Shown here: piece after piece, positions 1 through 8,438 of the stretch | How positions within the stretch are numbered: the first letter of the stretch is position 1 | Layout of the letters: every line of letters begins with the position of its first letter | NCBI GenBank assembly: GCA_910584685.1 | Contig: CAJUAO010000003.1 | Coordinates: forward strand, 62,001-126,000 | DNA length: 64,000 nt | Direction of reading: 5' to 3' | Origin: an uncultured Lachnospiraceae bacterium | GTDB taxonomy: Bacteria > Bacillota > Clostridia > Lachnospirales > Lachnospiraceae | Position numbers and translations under genes: made by a program | Notes under the pieces: model-generated | What the model was told of the DNA's origin: nothing | The model's database searches: none | The model's input: the letters and a program-made list of their open reading frames with translations, nothing else

Positions 1-14
1 AGGAGAATATGCTT

Positions 15-1052
15 ATGAAAAAACCTTTTCTTATTGCAGAGTTGGGAGTAAATTTTTATGATACTGCCAGAATAGAAAATATAACGCCTTTAGAGGCCGC
101 TAAAAAATATATTGACCGGGCTAAATGGGCCGGAGCTGATGCAGTAAAATTCCAGTCCTACAAAGCGGATACCATCGTTTCTAAAAATTCGCCTGCATAT
201 TGGGATACTTCCAAGGAACCCACCAAAACGCAATATGAATTATTTACTAAATTTGACGGTTTCGGACAGGCTGAATATGAATTGCTTTGTTCTTACTGCA
301 AGGAAAAAGATATTGCATTTATGTCTACCCCTTTTGACTATGCTTCCGCTGACTATCTTGAAGACCTTGTAGACATATACAAGATTTCATCCTCAGATTT
401 AAGCAATATTCCTTTTTTAGGCTATATTGCCAAAAAGAAAAAGCCCATATATCTTTCTGTGGGCGCTTCTTACATTTCCGAGATTGACGAGGCTGTCAGG
501 GCTATAAAGGAAGCCGGCTGTCATGACATTACTTTACTTCACTGCGTACTGTCTTATCCCACTGAAAACAAGGATGCAAATCTGTCAATTATCAGCACGC
601 TAAAGGAAATATTTCCTGACGTTAAGGTAGGCTACAGCGACCATACTCTGCCGGATTCAAATATGACCATATTATCTGCTGCATTTTTATACGGCGCTGA
701 GGTTATTGAAAAGCATTTTACTCTTGATAAAGGCTTACCGGGTAATGACCATTATCACGCCGGAGACCCTTACGATTTTAAGAAGGCAGTAGAAAATTTT
801 GACCTTATATGTGAAATCACAGGCTCTCCTGTAAAAACCGTACTCCCATGCGAAATGATTCCAAGGAGGGAGGCCCGCCGTTCACTTGTGCTTACCCGTA
901 ATATGAAGGCCGGCGAAATAATCACTCCAAATGATATAATGCCTAAGCGTCCGGGAACAGGTATTTCTCCAAAATTTTCCCAGACTGTAATCGGAAGAGC
1001 CGTAAGATTTAATCTTCCTGAGGATACTATTCTCACATGGGATATGATTTAA
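15..1052 (+). CDS. NeuB-family nonulosonic acid synthase (N-acetylneuraminate/legionaminate/pseudaminate synthase type)
   Basis: Condenses phosphoenolpyruvate with a hexosamine-type sugar to give a nine-carbon sialic-acid-like sugar in the cytoplasm. The NeuB barrel fills roughly residues 1-280 (start IAELGVN, then KFQSYKADT, YKISSSDLSN, and a metal/substrate segment with IEKHFTLD). A C-terminal SAF antifreeze-like domain follows (RRSLVLTRNMKAGEIITPND, then KRPGTGISP). Length is normal for the family. ATG at 15 has AGGAG nine bases upstream; the ATG at 9 is too close to it. The convergent Maf glycosyltransferase shares its stop region (4-bp overlap). Next to flagellin, a role in making the flagellin glycan is likely, but the exact sugar cannot be read from the sequence. 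The rest of the pathway is presumably left of position 1. Confidence 0.88.
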   Translation: MKKPFLIAELGVNFYDTARIENITPLEAAKKYIDRAKWAGADAVKFQSYKADTIVSKNSPAYWDTSKEPTKTQYELFTKFDGFGQAEYELLCSYCKEKDIAFMSTPFDYASADYLEDLVDIYKISSSDLSNIPFLGYIAKKKKPIYLSVGASYISEIDEAVRAIKEAGCHDITLLHCVLSYPTENKDANLSIISTLKEIFPDVKVGYSDHTLPDSNMTILSAAFLYGAEVIEKHFTLDKGLPGNDHYHAGDPYDFKKAVENFDLICEITGSPVKTVLPCEMIPRREARRSLVLTRNMKAGEIITPNDIMPKRPGTGISPKFSQTVIGRAVRFNLPEDTILTWDMI

Positions 1053-2884
1053 TCTAAAGCTGCCTCTGTCCTTGCCTGCTCCATTGCAGCCTTTAAATCC
1101 TCCTCCGCCTGTCCCGTCGCCTCAAATAATGCATCCATCATTTTTATTCCATTTTGGATAATAAGCTCCATATCCTCATATGCATTATCCTTCTGCTCAT
1201 ATATTGTATCCCTGACTCCAAAGTCTGTCTCTGCAATATATACGGTAAGATACTGCATTACATTATCATCTGATACAAATTTATTTATTTCTGTTATATT
1301 TCGTATAACCTCTTCAAACTCATCGCCTGTATATTCATGCTTCCTATTTAATACATCAAGCTTTTCATACATCCTTCTGCCCTCTGTAAGTCTTTTTCTT
1401 ATTATGTCAAGATTTATATTAATTTCCCCTATATCCTTTAATATAAATCTTTGTTCTTCACTTGAAAATGTATGATGTACATGTGATATAACATCATGAA
1501 AATCAATATATTTTTCCGTTTCACATTCTCTTTCTATTGCCTCTTTCAAGGTCATAATTTCCATACCCGCTTTCTTTGCTCCTCCCTCTGTAGCATCTAT
1601 AAACTTTATATCCGGGTATGTTAAAACAGCCCTTTCAAACCATATTCTGTACTCATTCATATTATACTCGGTTTTTACCTTACCGCCGTATATATCCTCT
1701 ACTTCAAACAATACCTTGTCCTGATTTTTTATATCGTTTTCCTCTCCTTCTCCAAATGAAGCCGCCGCATGTCCTTTATCATTGGGATATGCCAAATCCT
1801 GACCGACAAAAACAATTGTCTTAAAGCCTAATATTTGCGCCACCGAAAACGCAACGTGCGCCACTGAGCCTCCTGTTTCAAGCATCAGGTTATATCTTTG
1901 AAACATAGACATATACCTGCTTATTAATGTACCGTCTGTATTGTAGTATATTCTCATTCCGTTATGTATACTTTTTATCTTTTCATTTGAAGAAATATCA
2001 AAAACAAGAGGAATCTCTTTTATTTTTTCATTATCAAACAAGGGCAAAAATTTATTAGGGTCTGCCGTAACTGATATATCAGGCAAAATATCAGCCTGCG
2101 CCAAAGGTTTAAGGGCCGTATCCACAGCTATAATAAACGCCTTTCCCTTTGCCAGCTTAAGCTGGCTTATATTTTTATCAAGAGACGGACCTGCCGCAAC
2201 AACTATAGCCGGTATTTTATCCTTTTTAAGCCTGTCAAATTCCTTCTTTAAATTATACACGGAATATTGCTTTACACAGTCAAGAAGATTATTTGCAGCA
2301 TTCATCATCATTGTTTTTCCAAATATTTTTGTAGTATTTCTATTTACTCTTAACCGGTTTTCATGCTCCTCCAATAAAACCTTTAATCTTCCAAATTCCT
2401 TCTCATAGACTATATCATAATTGGGAGTTACAAACACTTTAATGTATTTTATTATTTCATAATCCGGCATTTCTGCCAATATACCATACATACGCTTCTC
2501 GTCATGGACAATCTCAATATTTTTATCATTTATAATCTCTACAACCTCCTGCTGGCTCCTTTGCTTTTCAACAATATCCGGGGAAGGCTCATATACTACT
2601 ATTTTCATTTCTTTATTTCTATTACGAAGCTCCTTTATATACGCTCCGTTTGCAAATCCAAATACCAGCGCTACGGTCCTGTAATGTGATATATCATGCT
2701 GGTTGCACCATGCTTCTACCATATCATTGTCATTATAAAGACTGTTAAAATAATATTTTTTCTCTCCTGTTGCGGCTCCTGTTATTCTTTGCTCCATTAT
2801 ATTATATAAAACAAGGCTTTCAACATTATTCTTTTCCATGGTATTTTCCTCTTTATTTATATAGGTTTCCTCATTTAAGGGCAT
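1049..2884 (-). CDS. Motility accessory factor glycosyltransferase (Maf, DUF115/MptE-like)
   Basis: Likely transfers a nonulosonate sugar onto Ser/Thr of flagellin before export. The central DUF115 domain (about residues 200-400) shows VVAAGPSLDKN, ISVTADPN, ETGGSVAHVAF and FVGQDLAYPNDKGHAA, the hallmark motifs of Maf proteins. Helical arms flank it on both sides. 611 residues is usual for Maf. The ATG at 2884 has GAGGTG six bases upstream; a second in-frame ATG at about 2839 is less likely. It follows flagellin and a small unknown gene on the same strand. The family link to flagellin glycosylation is established; activity here is inferred from position and from the neighbouring NeuB homologue. 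Confidence 0.85.
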   Translation of the reverse strand: MPLNEETYINKEENTMEKNNVESLVLYNIMEQRITGAATGEKKYYFNSLYNDNDMVEAWCNQHDISHYRTVALVFGFANGAYIKELRNRNKEMKIVVYEPSPDIVEKQRSQQEVVEIINDKNIEIVHDEKRMYGILAEMPDYEIIKYIKVFVTPNYDIVYEKEFGRLKVLLEEHENRLRVNRNTTKIFGKTMMMNAANNLLDCVKQYSVYNLKKEFDRLKKDKIPAIVVAAGPSLDKNISQLKLAKGKAFIIAVDTALKPLAQADILPDISVTADPNKFLPLFDNEKIKEIPLVFDISSNEKIKSIHNGMRIYYNTDGTLISRYMSMFQRYNLMLETGGSVAHVAFSVAQILGFKTIVFVGQDLAYPNDKGHAAASFGEGEENDIKNQDKVLFEVEDIYGGKVKTEYNMNEYRIWFERAVLTYPDIKFIDATEGGAKKAGMEIMTLKEAIERECETEKYIDFHDVISHVHHTFSSEEQRFILKDIGEININLDIIRKRLTEGRRMYEKLDVLNRKHEYTGDEFEEVIRNITEINKFVSDDNVMQYLTVYIAETDFGVRDTIYEQKDNAYEDMELIIQNGIKMMDALFEATGQAEEDLKAAMEQARTEAALD

Positions 2885-2894
2885 TTTATCACCT

Positions 2895-3206
2895 CTATTC
2901 CATTATTTCCTTTATCTCATCATACAGTGACAGCGTATCCCTTATCTCATAATTTAACGTGTCAAACATCATTGCCTTATCTTTGTTTTCAAGGGATTTA
3001 AGAAGGTTTTTAAGCTGCCCTACCACAACATTAATATCAATGTCCATCCCAATATTATTTAAAGCAGGAATTAGCTCTATAAATTCCTTATATGCCTTCT
3101 GCATATCAGGTATTATCTCTTTTACCCTGTCATATATGTTATACTCCTGTTTAAATATATTATCTGTCATGTCTGAAACCATAACCAGCAGTTCTTTTAT
3201 ATCCAT
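2895..3206 (-). CDS. Small helical protein of unknown function next to flagellin
   Basis: 103 residues from ATG at 3206 (TAGGAG about eight bases upstream). A longer reading frame reaching 3272 would begin inside the flagellin terminator and is rejected. The protein is acidic and predicted almost wholly helical (MDIKELLVMVSDMTDNIFKQ start, ending DEIKEIME), with no membrane segment, signal peptide or cysteines. It resembles flagellar chaperone or regulator proteins in size and character, but I recognise no family. It lies between flagellin and maf, 10 bp from maf, so the two are probably co-transcribed. A role in flagellin secretion or glycosylation is only a guess from position. Confidence 0.7.
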   Translation of the reverse strand: MDIKELLVMVSDMTDNIFKQEYNIYDRVKEIIPDMQKAYKEFIELIPALNNIGMDIDINVVVGQLKNLLKSLENKDKAMMFDTLNYEIRDTLSLYDEIKEIME

Positions 3207-3240
3207 ATAAAAATCTCCTATAAAAATTGTCAAGAGTTTT

Positions 3241-3270
3241 AAAAAAAGAGCAGCCCGTAGCGAGCTGCTC
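3241..3270 (-). terminator. Rho-independent terminator of the flagellin gene
   Basis: On the minus strand a GAGCAGC/GCTGCTC stem (3270-3264 with 3254-3248) is followed by seven T residues (3247-3241), 20 bases after the flagellin stop. It separates the highly expressed flagellin message from the small gene and maf. Confidence 0.9.
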
Positions 3271-3289
3271 AAATATGATAGTCTTTTTA

Positions 3290-4102
3290 TTACTGTAATA
3301 ATGACAATACGCCCTGATTAGCTGAGTTAGCCTGCGCAAGCATTGACTGTCCTGCCTGCTGTAAGATGCTGTTCTTGCTGTACTCAACCATCTGATTTGC
3401 CATATCTGTATCACGGATACGAGACTCTGCAGCCTGAGTATTCTCTGCTGTAGTATCAAGGTTCTTTACAGTATGCTCAAGTCTGTTCTGAAGTGCACCA
3501 AGTGCTGACCTCTGTGTAGAAACCTTTGAGATAGCAGCCTGTATCTTGCTCATTGACTGACCTGCATTTGTGTTGTCGTCTACCTCTAAAGAATCAACGC
3601 CAAGAGTTGCAGCGCTCATTGAGCCTATGCTGATTGCGATTGTCTGACCGTTTAATGCACCAACCTGAAGATTCTTTCCTGTGAATGTACCATCAAGTAA
3701 GTTCATTGTATTGAACTGTGTTGTAGATGAAATTCTGTTAAGCTCAGATGTTAATGCATCTACCTCTTTCTTGATAGCTGTTCTGTCAGATGATGTATTT
3801 GTGTCGTTAGCTGCCTGTGTTGCAAGCTCGTTCATTCTCTGTAAGATTTCATGTGCTTCATTTAATGCACCTTCTGCTGTCTGGATAGCTGAAATACCAT
3901 CCTCTGCATTTGTTGAAGCCTTGTTAAGTCCTCTTATCTGGCTTCTCATCTTTTCAGAAATTGTAAGACCTGCTGCGTCATCGCCTGCGCGGTTAACCTT
4001 GTAGCCTGAAGATAACTTCTCTGTTGCCTTTGCCTGGTTACCTACTGTGATACCTAACTGTCTGTTAGCGTTCATAGATGTCATGTTGTGCTGTACTACC
4101 AT
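3290..4102 (-). CDS. hag: Flagellin (filament subunit), short form
   Basis: Filament protein exported by the flagellar type III system. At 270 residues it holds only the conserved D0/D1 helices: N-terminal VVQHNMTSMNANRQLGI, KLSSGYKVNRAGDDAAGL and ILQRMNELATQAAND (about residues 85-100), and C-terminal SALGALQNRLEHTVKNL through SANQGVLSLLQ. The variable D2/D3 region is replaced by a short segment. AAGGAGG sits eight bases before ATG. It is monocistronic: a sigma-28 promoter lies upstream and a terminator downstream, and the leader carries a CsrA-type hairpin. The D1 segment LQRMNELA matches the region recognised by TLR5. A fliC symbol would be equally defensible. Confidence 0.97.
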   Translation of the reverse strand: MVVQHNMTSMNANRQLGITVGNQAKATEKLSSGYKVNRAGDDAAGLTISEKMRSQIRGLNKASTNAEDGISAIQTAEGALNEAHEILQRMNELATQAANDTNTSSDRTAIKKEVDALTSELNRISSTTQFNTMNLLDGTFTGKNLQVGALNGQTIAISIGSMSAATLGVDSLEVDDNTNAGQSMSKIQAAISKVSTQRSALGALQNRLEHTVKNLDTTAENTQAAESRIRDTDMANQMVEYSKNSILQQAGQSMLAQANSANQGVLSLLQ

Positions 4103-4142
4103 AATTCATTCCTCCTTGAATATATAGCTGCTTCCCTGCAGC
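4103..4142 (-). promoter_or_regulatory. Flagellin leader hairpin and SD, probable CsrA binding sites
   Basis: On the minus strand a perfect GCTGC/GCAGC stem (4142-4127) presents the loop AGGGAA, and the Shine-Dalgarno AAGGAGGA follows about 12 bases later. CsrA binds GGA in hairpin loops, and Bacillus hag has the same two-site layout (upstream hairpin plus SD). csrA and fliW are encoded 4-5 kb away. Binding is inferred from this layout. Confidence 0.7.
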
Positions 4143-4224
4143 ATTATTTTTTTATATTAACCTCTATGAGGTGAATACCTATAACATTTTATGTGTGATA
4201 TTGCAAATAATACCTACATGTATT

Positions 4225-4251
4225 ATATCGGAGCATAAATTAAAAACTTTA
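4225..4251 (-). promoter_or_regulatory. Sigma-28 (SigD/FliA) promoter for flagellin
   Basis: Minus strand TAAA (4251-4248), 15-bp spacer, TCCGATAT (4232-4225). The consensus is TAAA-N15-GCCGATAT, so only one position differs. It predicts a leader of about 115 nt. Confidence 0.85.
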
Positions 4252-4266
4252 TAGGCTTTTATTCTT

Positions 4267-4752
4267 TTATTTTTTTGTATCTAAAAATTGTGAATCAACC
4301 ACATTCAGCTTATTCATGCTCTGATAATAATTTGACGCTACCTTATTGGCAGTTTTGACAGAGCGGATATTCTTTCTTGACTCTGTTATGCTTTTTTGAA
4401 ATGCTTCTTTATTTCTGGCTTCGCCTGACTGTATATCCATGGACTTTTCGGTAATCGTCTTTATCTTTTCCTGAAGCTCCTTTATATCCTGCCTGTATGC
4501 TTCTTTATCCTCATTCAGAGCTTCCTTTACCCTGTCATATATAGTCTGGAATCCCCTGTCAAGCACCTCCAGCTCTTTTATGCACTTTTCTTTAACATCA
4601 ACAGTATCATTAAATCTGTCAAAATCAATTTCCGGTTCATGAAGTATATTCTCCTGAAGCTTATTTTGCTCAAGTATATCTTCAAGAAGCCTTATTTTTT
4701 TATCAAGACTTTCCTTTAAAATAACAAGATAATTCTGCTCACTGTTTTGCAT
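4267..4752 (-). CDS. FliT/FlgN-like flagellar chaperone
   Basis: 161 residues, almost entirely charged coiled coil with no membrane segment, starting with ATG 14 bp inside the end of fliS (translational coupling likely, GAGGT upstream). In this position, directly after fliS, other bacteria carry fliT, the chaperone of the FliD cap protein. The sequence itself is too variable to assign firmly; a second possibility is a FlgN-type protein, though a better flgN candidate sits before flgK. The C-terminus (YYQSMNKLNVVDSQFLD) is typical of short flagellar operon proteins in Lachnospiraceae. Confidence 0.65.
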   Translation of the reverse strand: MQNSEQNYLVILKESLDKKIRLLEDILEQNKLQENILHEPEIDFDRFNDTVDVKEKCIKELEVLDRGFQTIYDRVKEALNEDKEAYRQDIKELQEKIKTITEKSMDIQSGEARNKEAFQKSITESRKNIRSVKTANKVASNYYQSMNKLNVVDSQFLDTKK

Positions 4753-5113
4753 TCTTCATTACCTCTTCCCATGTATTTCTCATGGTTCTTAAATGTCCAA
4801 GGATTTCTTCCAGTATCTCCTTATCCTTGTGGATATTAGCCTCTACCAGTCTGTCATATATATACTTATATACATTCTCAAAGTCCTGTGCCACAGGATA
4901 CTTAAAATTAAGGCTTGAACGAAATTCCTGAACTATGTTTTCTACCTTTCTTATATTTGTATGGGCCTTGTTCATATCCTTCTGCTCTATTCCCATTATA
5001 GCAAGGTTGCAAAACTTTATGGCTCCGTCATACAACATAAGAGTAAGCTGTGCAGGTGAGGCTGTCATTATTTTATTGTTTGCATATTGATTATAACCGG
5101 TTGGTAAAGGCAT
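4739..5113 (-). CDS. fliS: Flagellar export chaperone FliS
   Basis: Cytoplasmic chaperone that binds the C-terminal D0 helix of flagellin and prevents premature polymerisation. The sequence has the family signature: GYNQYANNKIMTASPAQLTL, then MLYDGAIKFCNLA, RKVENIVQEFRSSLNF and the C-terminal RNTWEEVM. 124 residues is the normal length. GAAAGGGG precedes ATG. It lies 45 bp downstream of fliD and overlaps the next gene by 14 bp, the usual flaG-fliD-fliS-fliT order. Confidence 0.95.
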   Translation of the reverse strand: MPLPTGYNQYANNKIMTASPAQLTLMLYDGAIKFCNLAIMGIEQKDMNKAHTNIRKVENIVQEFRSSLNFKYPVAQDFENVYKYIYDRLVEANIHKDKEILEEILGHLRTMRNTWEEVMKNAKQ

Positions 5114-5158
5114 TGTAAATATACCCCTTTCACTATATGATTATATTTTTAGTAAGCT

Positions 5159-7435
5159 TTATGAGCCCATAAGTGATGACAATGCTGAGGTACTTGACTG
5201 AAGCTTGGCAAGCGCAACCTCCATGGCTGAGAACTGTTTATAATATTTGTCCTCCATGGCAGTAACCTTTTTCTCCCACTGCTTTATGGTATCGCCATAT
5301 CTGTCATGTGTTTTCTTCATCTGCTTATCATTGTAAATAGTATATGAACTGCTTACAGATGACGAAGCCATTTTCTTTGTGAGATTATCATACAGACCCT
5401 GTGAAAGCTGCTGGAAGAAGCCTATCACCGAATCTGGGTCACTTGCTATAGCCGCGCGAAGCTTATCTGTCTTTCCTGAGGTCGCTCCATCCTCGCTGTC
5501 TCCGTCTATATGATATACGCCCTTTTCATTTTCACCTGATGCAAAATAACCAAGAGTAGATATACCAAAGCTTGAAAGAGAATATGATTTGTCTCCTACC
5601 TTATATGATGAGCTCATAGCCATCTTCATTGTAGACATAACGCCGCTCAGGGTTGAATCTCTTCTAAGAAGGGAATCCTTAATCTTCTTCTCCCACTTTT
5701 CTACCTCTGTATCGGACATGGCATCCTTTTCCTCGTCCGTAAGAGGCTCGTAGCCCTTTGATGAGCCTGCGTTGAATAATGTATCCATCTCCTTGATAAG
5801 GGCGTTATACTCCTTAAGAGTATCCTTTATCATATTGTAAATTCCGTCTACATCCGTCTCTGTTGTAATGGTTACCTTTTCACCCGGCTTTGTAACTGCG
5901 CCTGCAGTGATGGTAAGTCCGTTTACAGAATAGTTATTGCTGTTTGACGTAAATTTAGCGCCATTAAGAACAATCTCTGAATCCTCGCCTTTAATACGGA
6001 CTGCATCGCTTGTTCCAAGGGATGCTGCAAGCATGCTTTCATCTATCTTTCCGTTTGCGTCTGTAGCGGCGTTAACCTTAGACATAACATCCTGCGCCGT
6101 TGCCCTTACTCCCTCATATTTAGCTAAATATGACTTGTAAGTATCATCATCTGCATAATCCGCTCTTATTGTGCTTGTATCTGCCTCGCCATACCTTGTA
6201 AATTCTACTGCCTTTACCTCATCTGAGGACAGCTTTTTCTCCACAAGCTTATTGTTTTCTTCAACTGCCTTGTTATTTGCTGTTATTTCATCCTTGTTTG
6301 CCGTTATCTTTTCTGCAAGAGCCTGTGTATATGCATTCTGGTCTTCCTTGCTAAGGGTATTTGCAGTTACGTTTTCTTCAAAACCTGCTGTATCCGCTGT
6401 TTCGCCTGTTATTTTTATACCGTATTTTTCATTTACCTGGTCATATGTATTTAATGTAGCCTGATATTCCTCAAGCTGCTTTTCCTTTGCCTCTATGGCA
6501 GAAGCATTTTTATTGTCAACATCTTCATCGTAAAGCTTCTGGATATCCTCCTGAAGCTTAGCCATGGTTTCCTTTGTTGTAACATATACCTTAGCCTTAT
6601 TTTCAGAGGTCATGTTTGCATATGAATACTCCTTGGCTAATTTGTTATTTTCCTCTGCAAGCTGTGTGTTTCTGTCTGTGTAGGTTTTATTTGCGGCTGA
6701 TATCTGATTTTTCAGATAATCATTTAACGCCATATTTTCAAGGTCGCTGTCTGTGTATGCGGCAGCCGTCTTATATGAAGCTATATCTGCTACAGATACG
6801 GAATATATACCCAGACTCTTCATCATCTCTATTCCATTTGCATCACCTGTAAGTGAGAAATCATGCTGCTCGCCGCTGGTCTTTGAGCTGATAAAGAAAC
6901 GCTGGTTTGTCTCATCAAAGCTTGCGTTAAGTCCTGCTTCCTTAAGATATGCCACAAGCTGGCCTACATTCATATCGGCTTTCAGTTCAATGGCTTTTTC
7001 CTTACCGTCAACATTTATATTAAGCACGCCTGATGAGCTTCCGCCATTTAAGTCTGCAAGCTTAGTGCTTGTCGTTATCTTCTGTCCCTTATTAAGCTGT
7101 GCTCCCGTAAGATATCCTGTAGTTGCAAGCTTATTAATCTCCAGTGTCTGGGTTCCGTTTACCGCATTGCCGTCAGCCTTAACGGTAGCCTTTGTAGAAT
7201 CTGACACGCTTGATGTTTTTTTACTGTACGCAGTAGAAAACCTCATCGGACTAAGCTTATTTGTGTAGAAGCTGTATACCTTTGCGTTAAGCGCTTTCCA
7301 TGCATCCATCTTCCACTCAAGCTTTGTCTGCTCCTTAACATAGTTATCCTTTTTTATACTATATGCTGATACCAGTTCCTGTACAAGAGCATCTGTATCC
7401 ATACCTGATATCATACCTGATAATCTGATTGGCAT
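5159..7435 (-). CDS. fliD: Flagellar filament cap protein FliD (HAP2), unusually long
   Basis: Caps the filament tip and helps flagellin polymerise. The N-terminus (MPIRLSGMISGMDTDALVQE) and the C-terminal region (YNALIKEMDTLFN, SLSSFGISTLGYF, then a D0 helix with YKQFSAMEVALAKLQSSTSALSSLMGS) are diagnostic. ATG at 7435 is preceded by GGAGG; the upstream in-frame ATG at 7453 overlaps that SD and is rejected. 758 residues is well above the roughly 450-500 common in Firmicutes. The extra length is a charged, Asn/Lys/Glu-rich coiled-coil block at about residues 215-420 inserted between the two halves of the head domains. The gene is in an operon with flaG upstream and fliS downstream. Confidence 0.95.
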   Translation of the reverse strand: MPIRLSGMISGMDTDALVQELVSAYSIKKDNYVKEQTKLEWKMDAWKALNAKVYSFYTNKLSPMRFSTAYSKKTSSVSDSTKATVKADGNAVNGTQTLEINKLATTGYLTGAQLNKGQKITTSTKLADLNGGSSSGVLNINVDGKEKAIELKADMNVGQLVAYLKEAGLNASFDETNQRFFISSKTSGEQHDFSLTGDANGIEMMKSLGIYSVSVADIASYKTAAAYTDSDLENMALNDYLKNQISAANKTYTDRNTQLAEENNKLAKEYSYANMTSENKAKVYVTTKETMAKLQEDIQKLYDEDVDNKNASAIEAKEKQLEEYQATLNTYDQVNEKYGIKITGETADTAGFEENVTANTLSKEDQNAYTQALAEKITANKDEITANNKAVEENNKLVEKKLSSDEVKAVEFTRYGEADTSTIRADYADDDTYKSYLAKYEGVRATAQDVMSKVNAATDANGKIDESMLAASLGTSDAVRIKGEDSEIVLNGAKFTSNSNNYSVNGLTITAGAVTKPGEKVTITTETDVDGIYNMIKDTLKEYNALIKEMDTLFNAGSSKGYEPLTDEEKDAMSDTEVEKWEKKIKDSLLRRDSTLSGVMSTMKMAMSSSYKVGDKSYSLSSFGISTLGYFASGENEKGVYHIDGDSEDGATSGKTDKLRAAIASDPDSVIGFFQQLSQGLYDNLTKKMASSSVSSSYTIYNDKQMKKTHDRYGDTIKQWEKKVTAMEDKYYKQFSAMEVALAKLQSSTSALSSLMGS

Positions 7436-7517
7436 AATTATTCCTCCATTCAATTTAAAAATAAATGCTTTTTGTGTATTTATTTTTGCATACTTTACCT
7501 TTTATATCCGGCTGTCT

Positions 7518-7922
7518 CTATAATTTCTTATCTACCATAATACCTGCAAGCTCCCAAACCTTTTCTATAAGGTCAAGGGTCTCCTCCGCTGGAAATTCCT
7601 TGATGACATCCTTTGTTTCCTTGTCAAGTATTTTTATTGTAACCCTGCCTGTTCCCTCATGTATGCCATACTGACAAAATGTGTTGTTCATTTTTTTATT
7701 AAGGTCTGCTACCGCATTCTGAACCTTTTTATTATCCAGTTCTACGTTCTGCTCCCTTGTCTTGTCTCCGCCGTTTTCCGGGCTCTTTGACTGATATGAC
7801 TGCTGCACTACCGGCTGTGCCTCTGCCACCGGCTGGGGCGCCTCCACATGTCTCGTCTGTACTGCAGGCGCGCTGCTCTGATATGCTGCCCCTGCTGTCC
7901 TTGATACTGATTCTAATGCCAT
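7518..7922 (-). CDS. flaG: FlaG-family flagellar protein
   Basis: 134 residues from ATG 7922 (GGAGG six bases upstream; a longer frame to 7979 lacks an SD). The N-terminal half is Ala/Pro/Gln-rich and probably disordered; the C-terminal half has the FlaG domain: VQNAVADLNKKMNNTFCQYG, RVTIKILDKETKDVIKEFP, then LIEKVWELAGIMVD. FlaG influences filament length in other bacteria and usually precedes fliD, as here. About 80 bp separate it from fliD. Confidence 0.88.
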   Translation of the reverse strand: MALESVSRTAGAAYQSSAPAVQTRHVEAPQPVAEAQPVVQQSYQSKSPENGGDKTREQNVELDNKKVQNAVADLNKKMNNTFCQYGIHEGTGRVTIKILDKETKDVIKEFPAEETLDLIEKVWELAGIMVDKKL

Positions 7923-8212
7923 AATATTCCTCCATTCTGCCACATCCTTGTGGTCCAAATACGAAGTAGTGTATATCAATACTGCTGTGTCTTAATTCCT
8001 ACGGCACGCCGTATGATATATAATTTTTACCTCCGTGTAAATTTGTTTTATGCTAAAATTTAATATGCTTCAGCATAATGCGCCTTAGCATAATATATTT
8101 TTTAAGCATAAAAACTGCCTTTTATAGTTTTCTAATCTATATTTCGGCAGTTTTTTCATTTTCTTTATATTTTTTCCATAAATTTATTGCGGCTTAATTC
8201 CTTAACCGCTTC
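7923..8212. terminator. csrA-flaG intergenic region with bidirectional terminator at 8109-8156
   Basis: AAAACTGCC (8111-8119) pairs with GGCAGTTTT (8146-8154); A and T runs on both sides suit termination on either strand, most usefully after csrA on the minus strand. Further towards flaG there are repeated AGCATAA/TTATGCT stretches and a GCACGCC-centred palindrome near 8003-8012. No convincing sigma-28 or sigma-A promoter for flaG was recognised, although one is expected here. Confidence 0.6.
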
Positions 8213-8425
8213 CTACAGCTCCTTCAATGCGTCAAGTCCAGGGGAATTTGCTGCTTCCTTGTTTGACTCCTGTATTTGCTCATACACTTCTTTTCTGTAC
8301 ACAGGTACGGATTTAGGCGCCGTTATACCTATTTTTACCTGGTCGCCCTTTACCTCAATAACGGTTATTTCTATATTATTGTTTATTATAATGGACTCAT
8401 CCTTTTTTCTTGATAATGCAAGCAT
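8213..8425 (-). CDS. csrA: Carbon storage regulator CsrA (translational repressor)
   Basis: 70-residue RNA-binding dimer that blocks ribosome access at GGA motifs. MLALSRKKDESIIINNNIEI and VKIGITAPKSVPVYRKEVYE are the canonical core. It starts 13 bp after fliW with GGAGGG before ATG, and the two are clearly co-transcribed. In Firmicutes with this fliW-csrA pair, CsrA represses flagellin translation until FliW, released from flagellin, sequesters it. The C-terminal tail (about 15 residues) is longer than the minimal gamma-proteobacterial protein, as in Bacillus. Confidence 0.97.
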   Translation of the reverse strand: MLALSRKKDESIIINNNIEITVIEVKGDQVKIGITAPKSVPVYRKEVYEQIQESNKEAANSPGLDALKEL

Positions 8426-8438
8426 AGTTTACCCTCCT

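Noticed and set aside
3207..3272. N-terminal extension of the small gene after flagellin
   Set aside because: It would start inside the flagellin terminator; ATG 3206 has a good SD.
7436..7453. Upstream ATG for fliD
   Set aside because: It overlaps the GGAGG that serves ATG 7435, and the family N-terminus begins MPIRLSG.
7923..8108. Sigma-28 promoter for flaG-fliD-fliS
   Set aside because: Only TAAG and GATATA fragments with wrong spacing were found.
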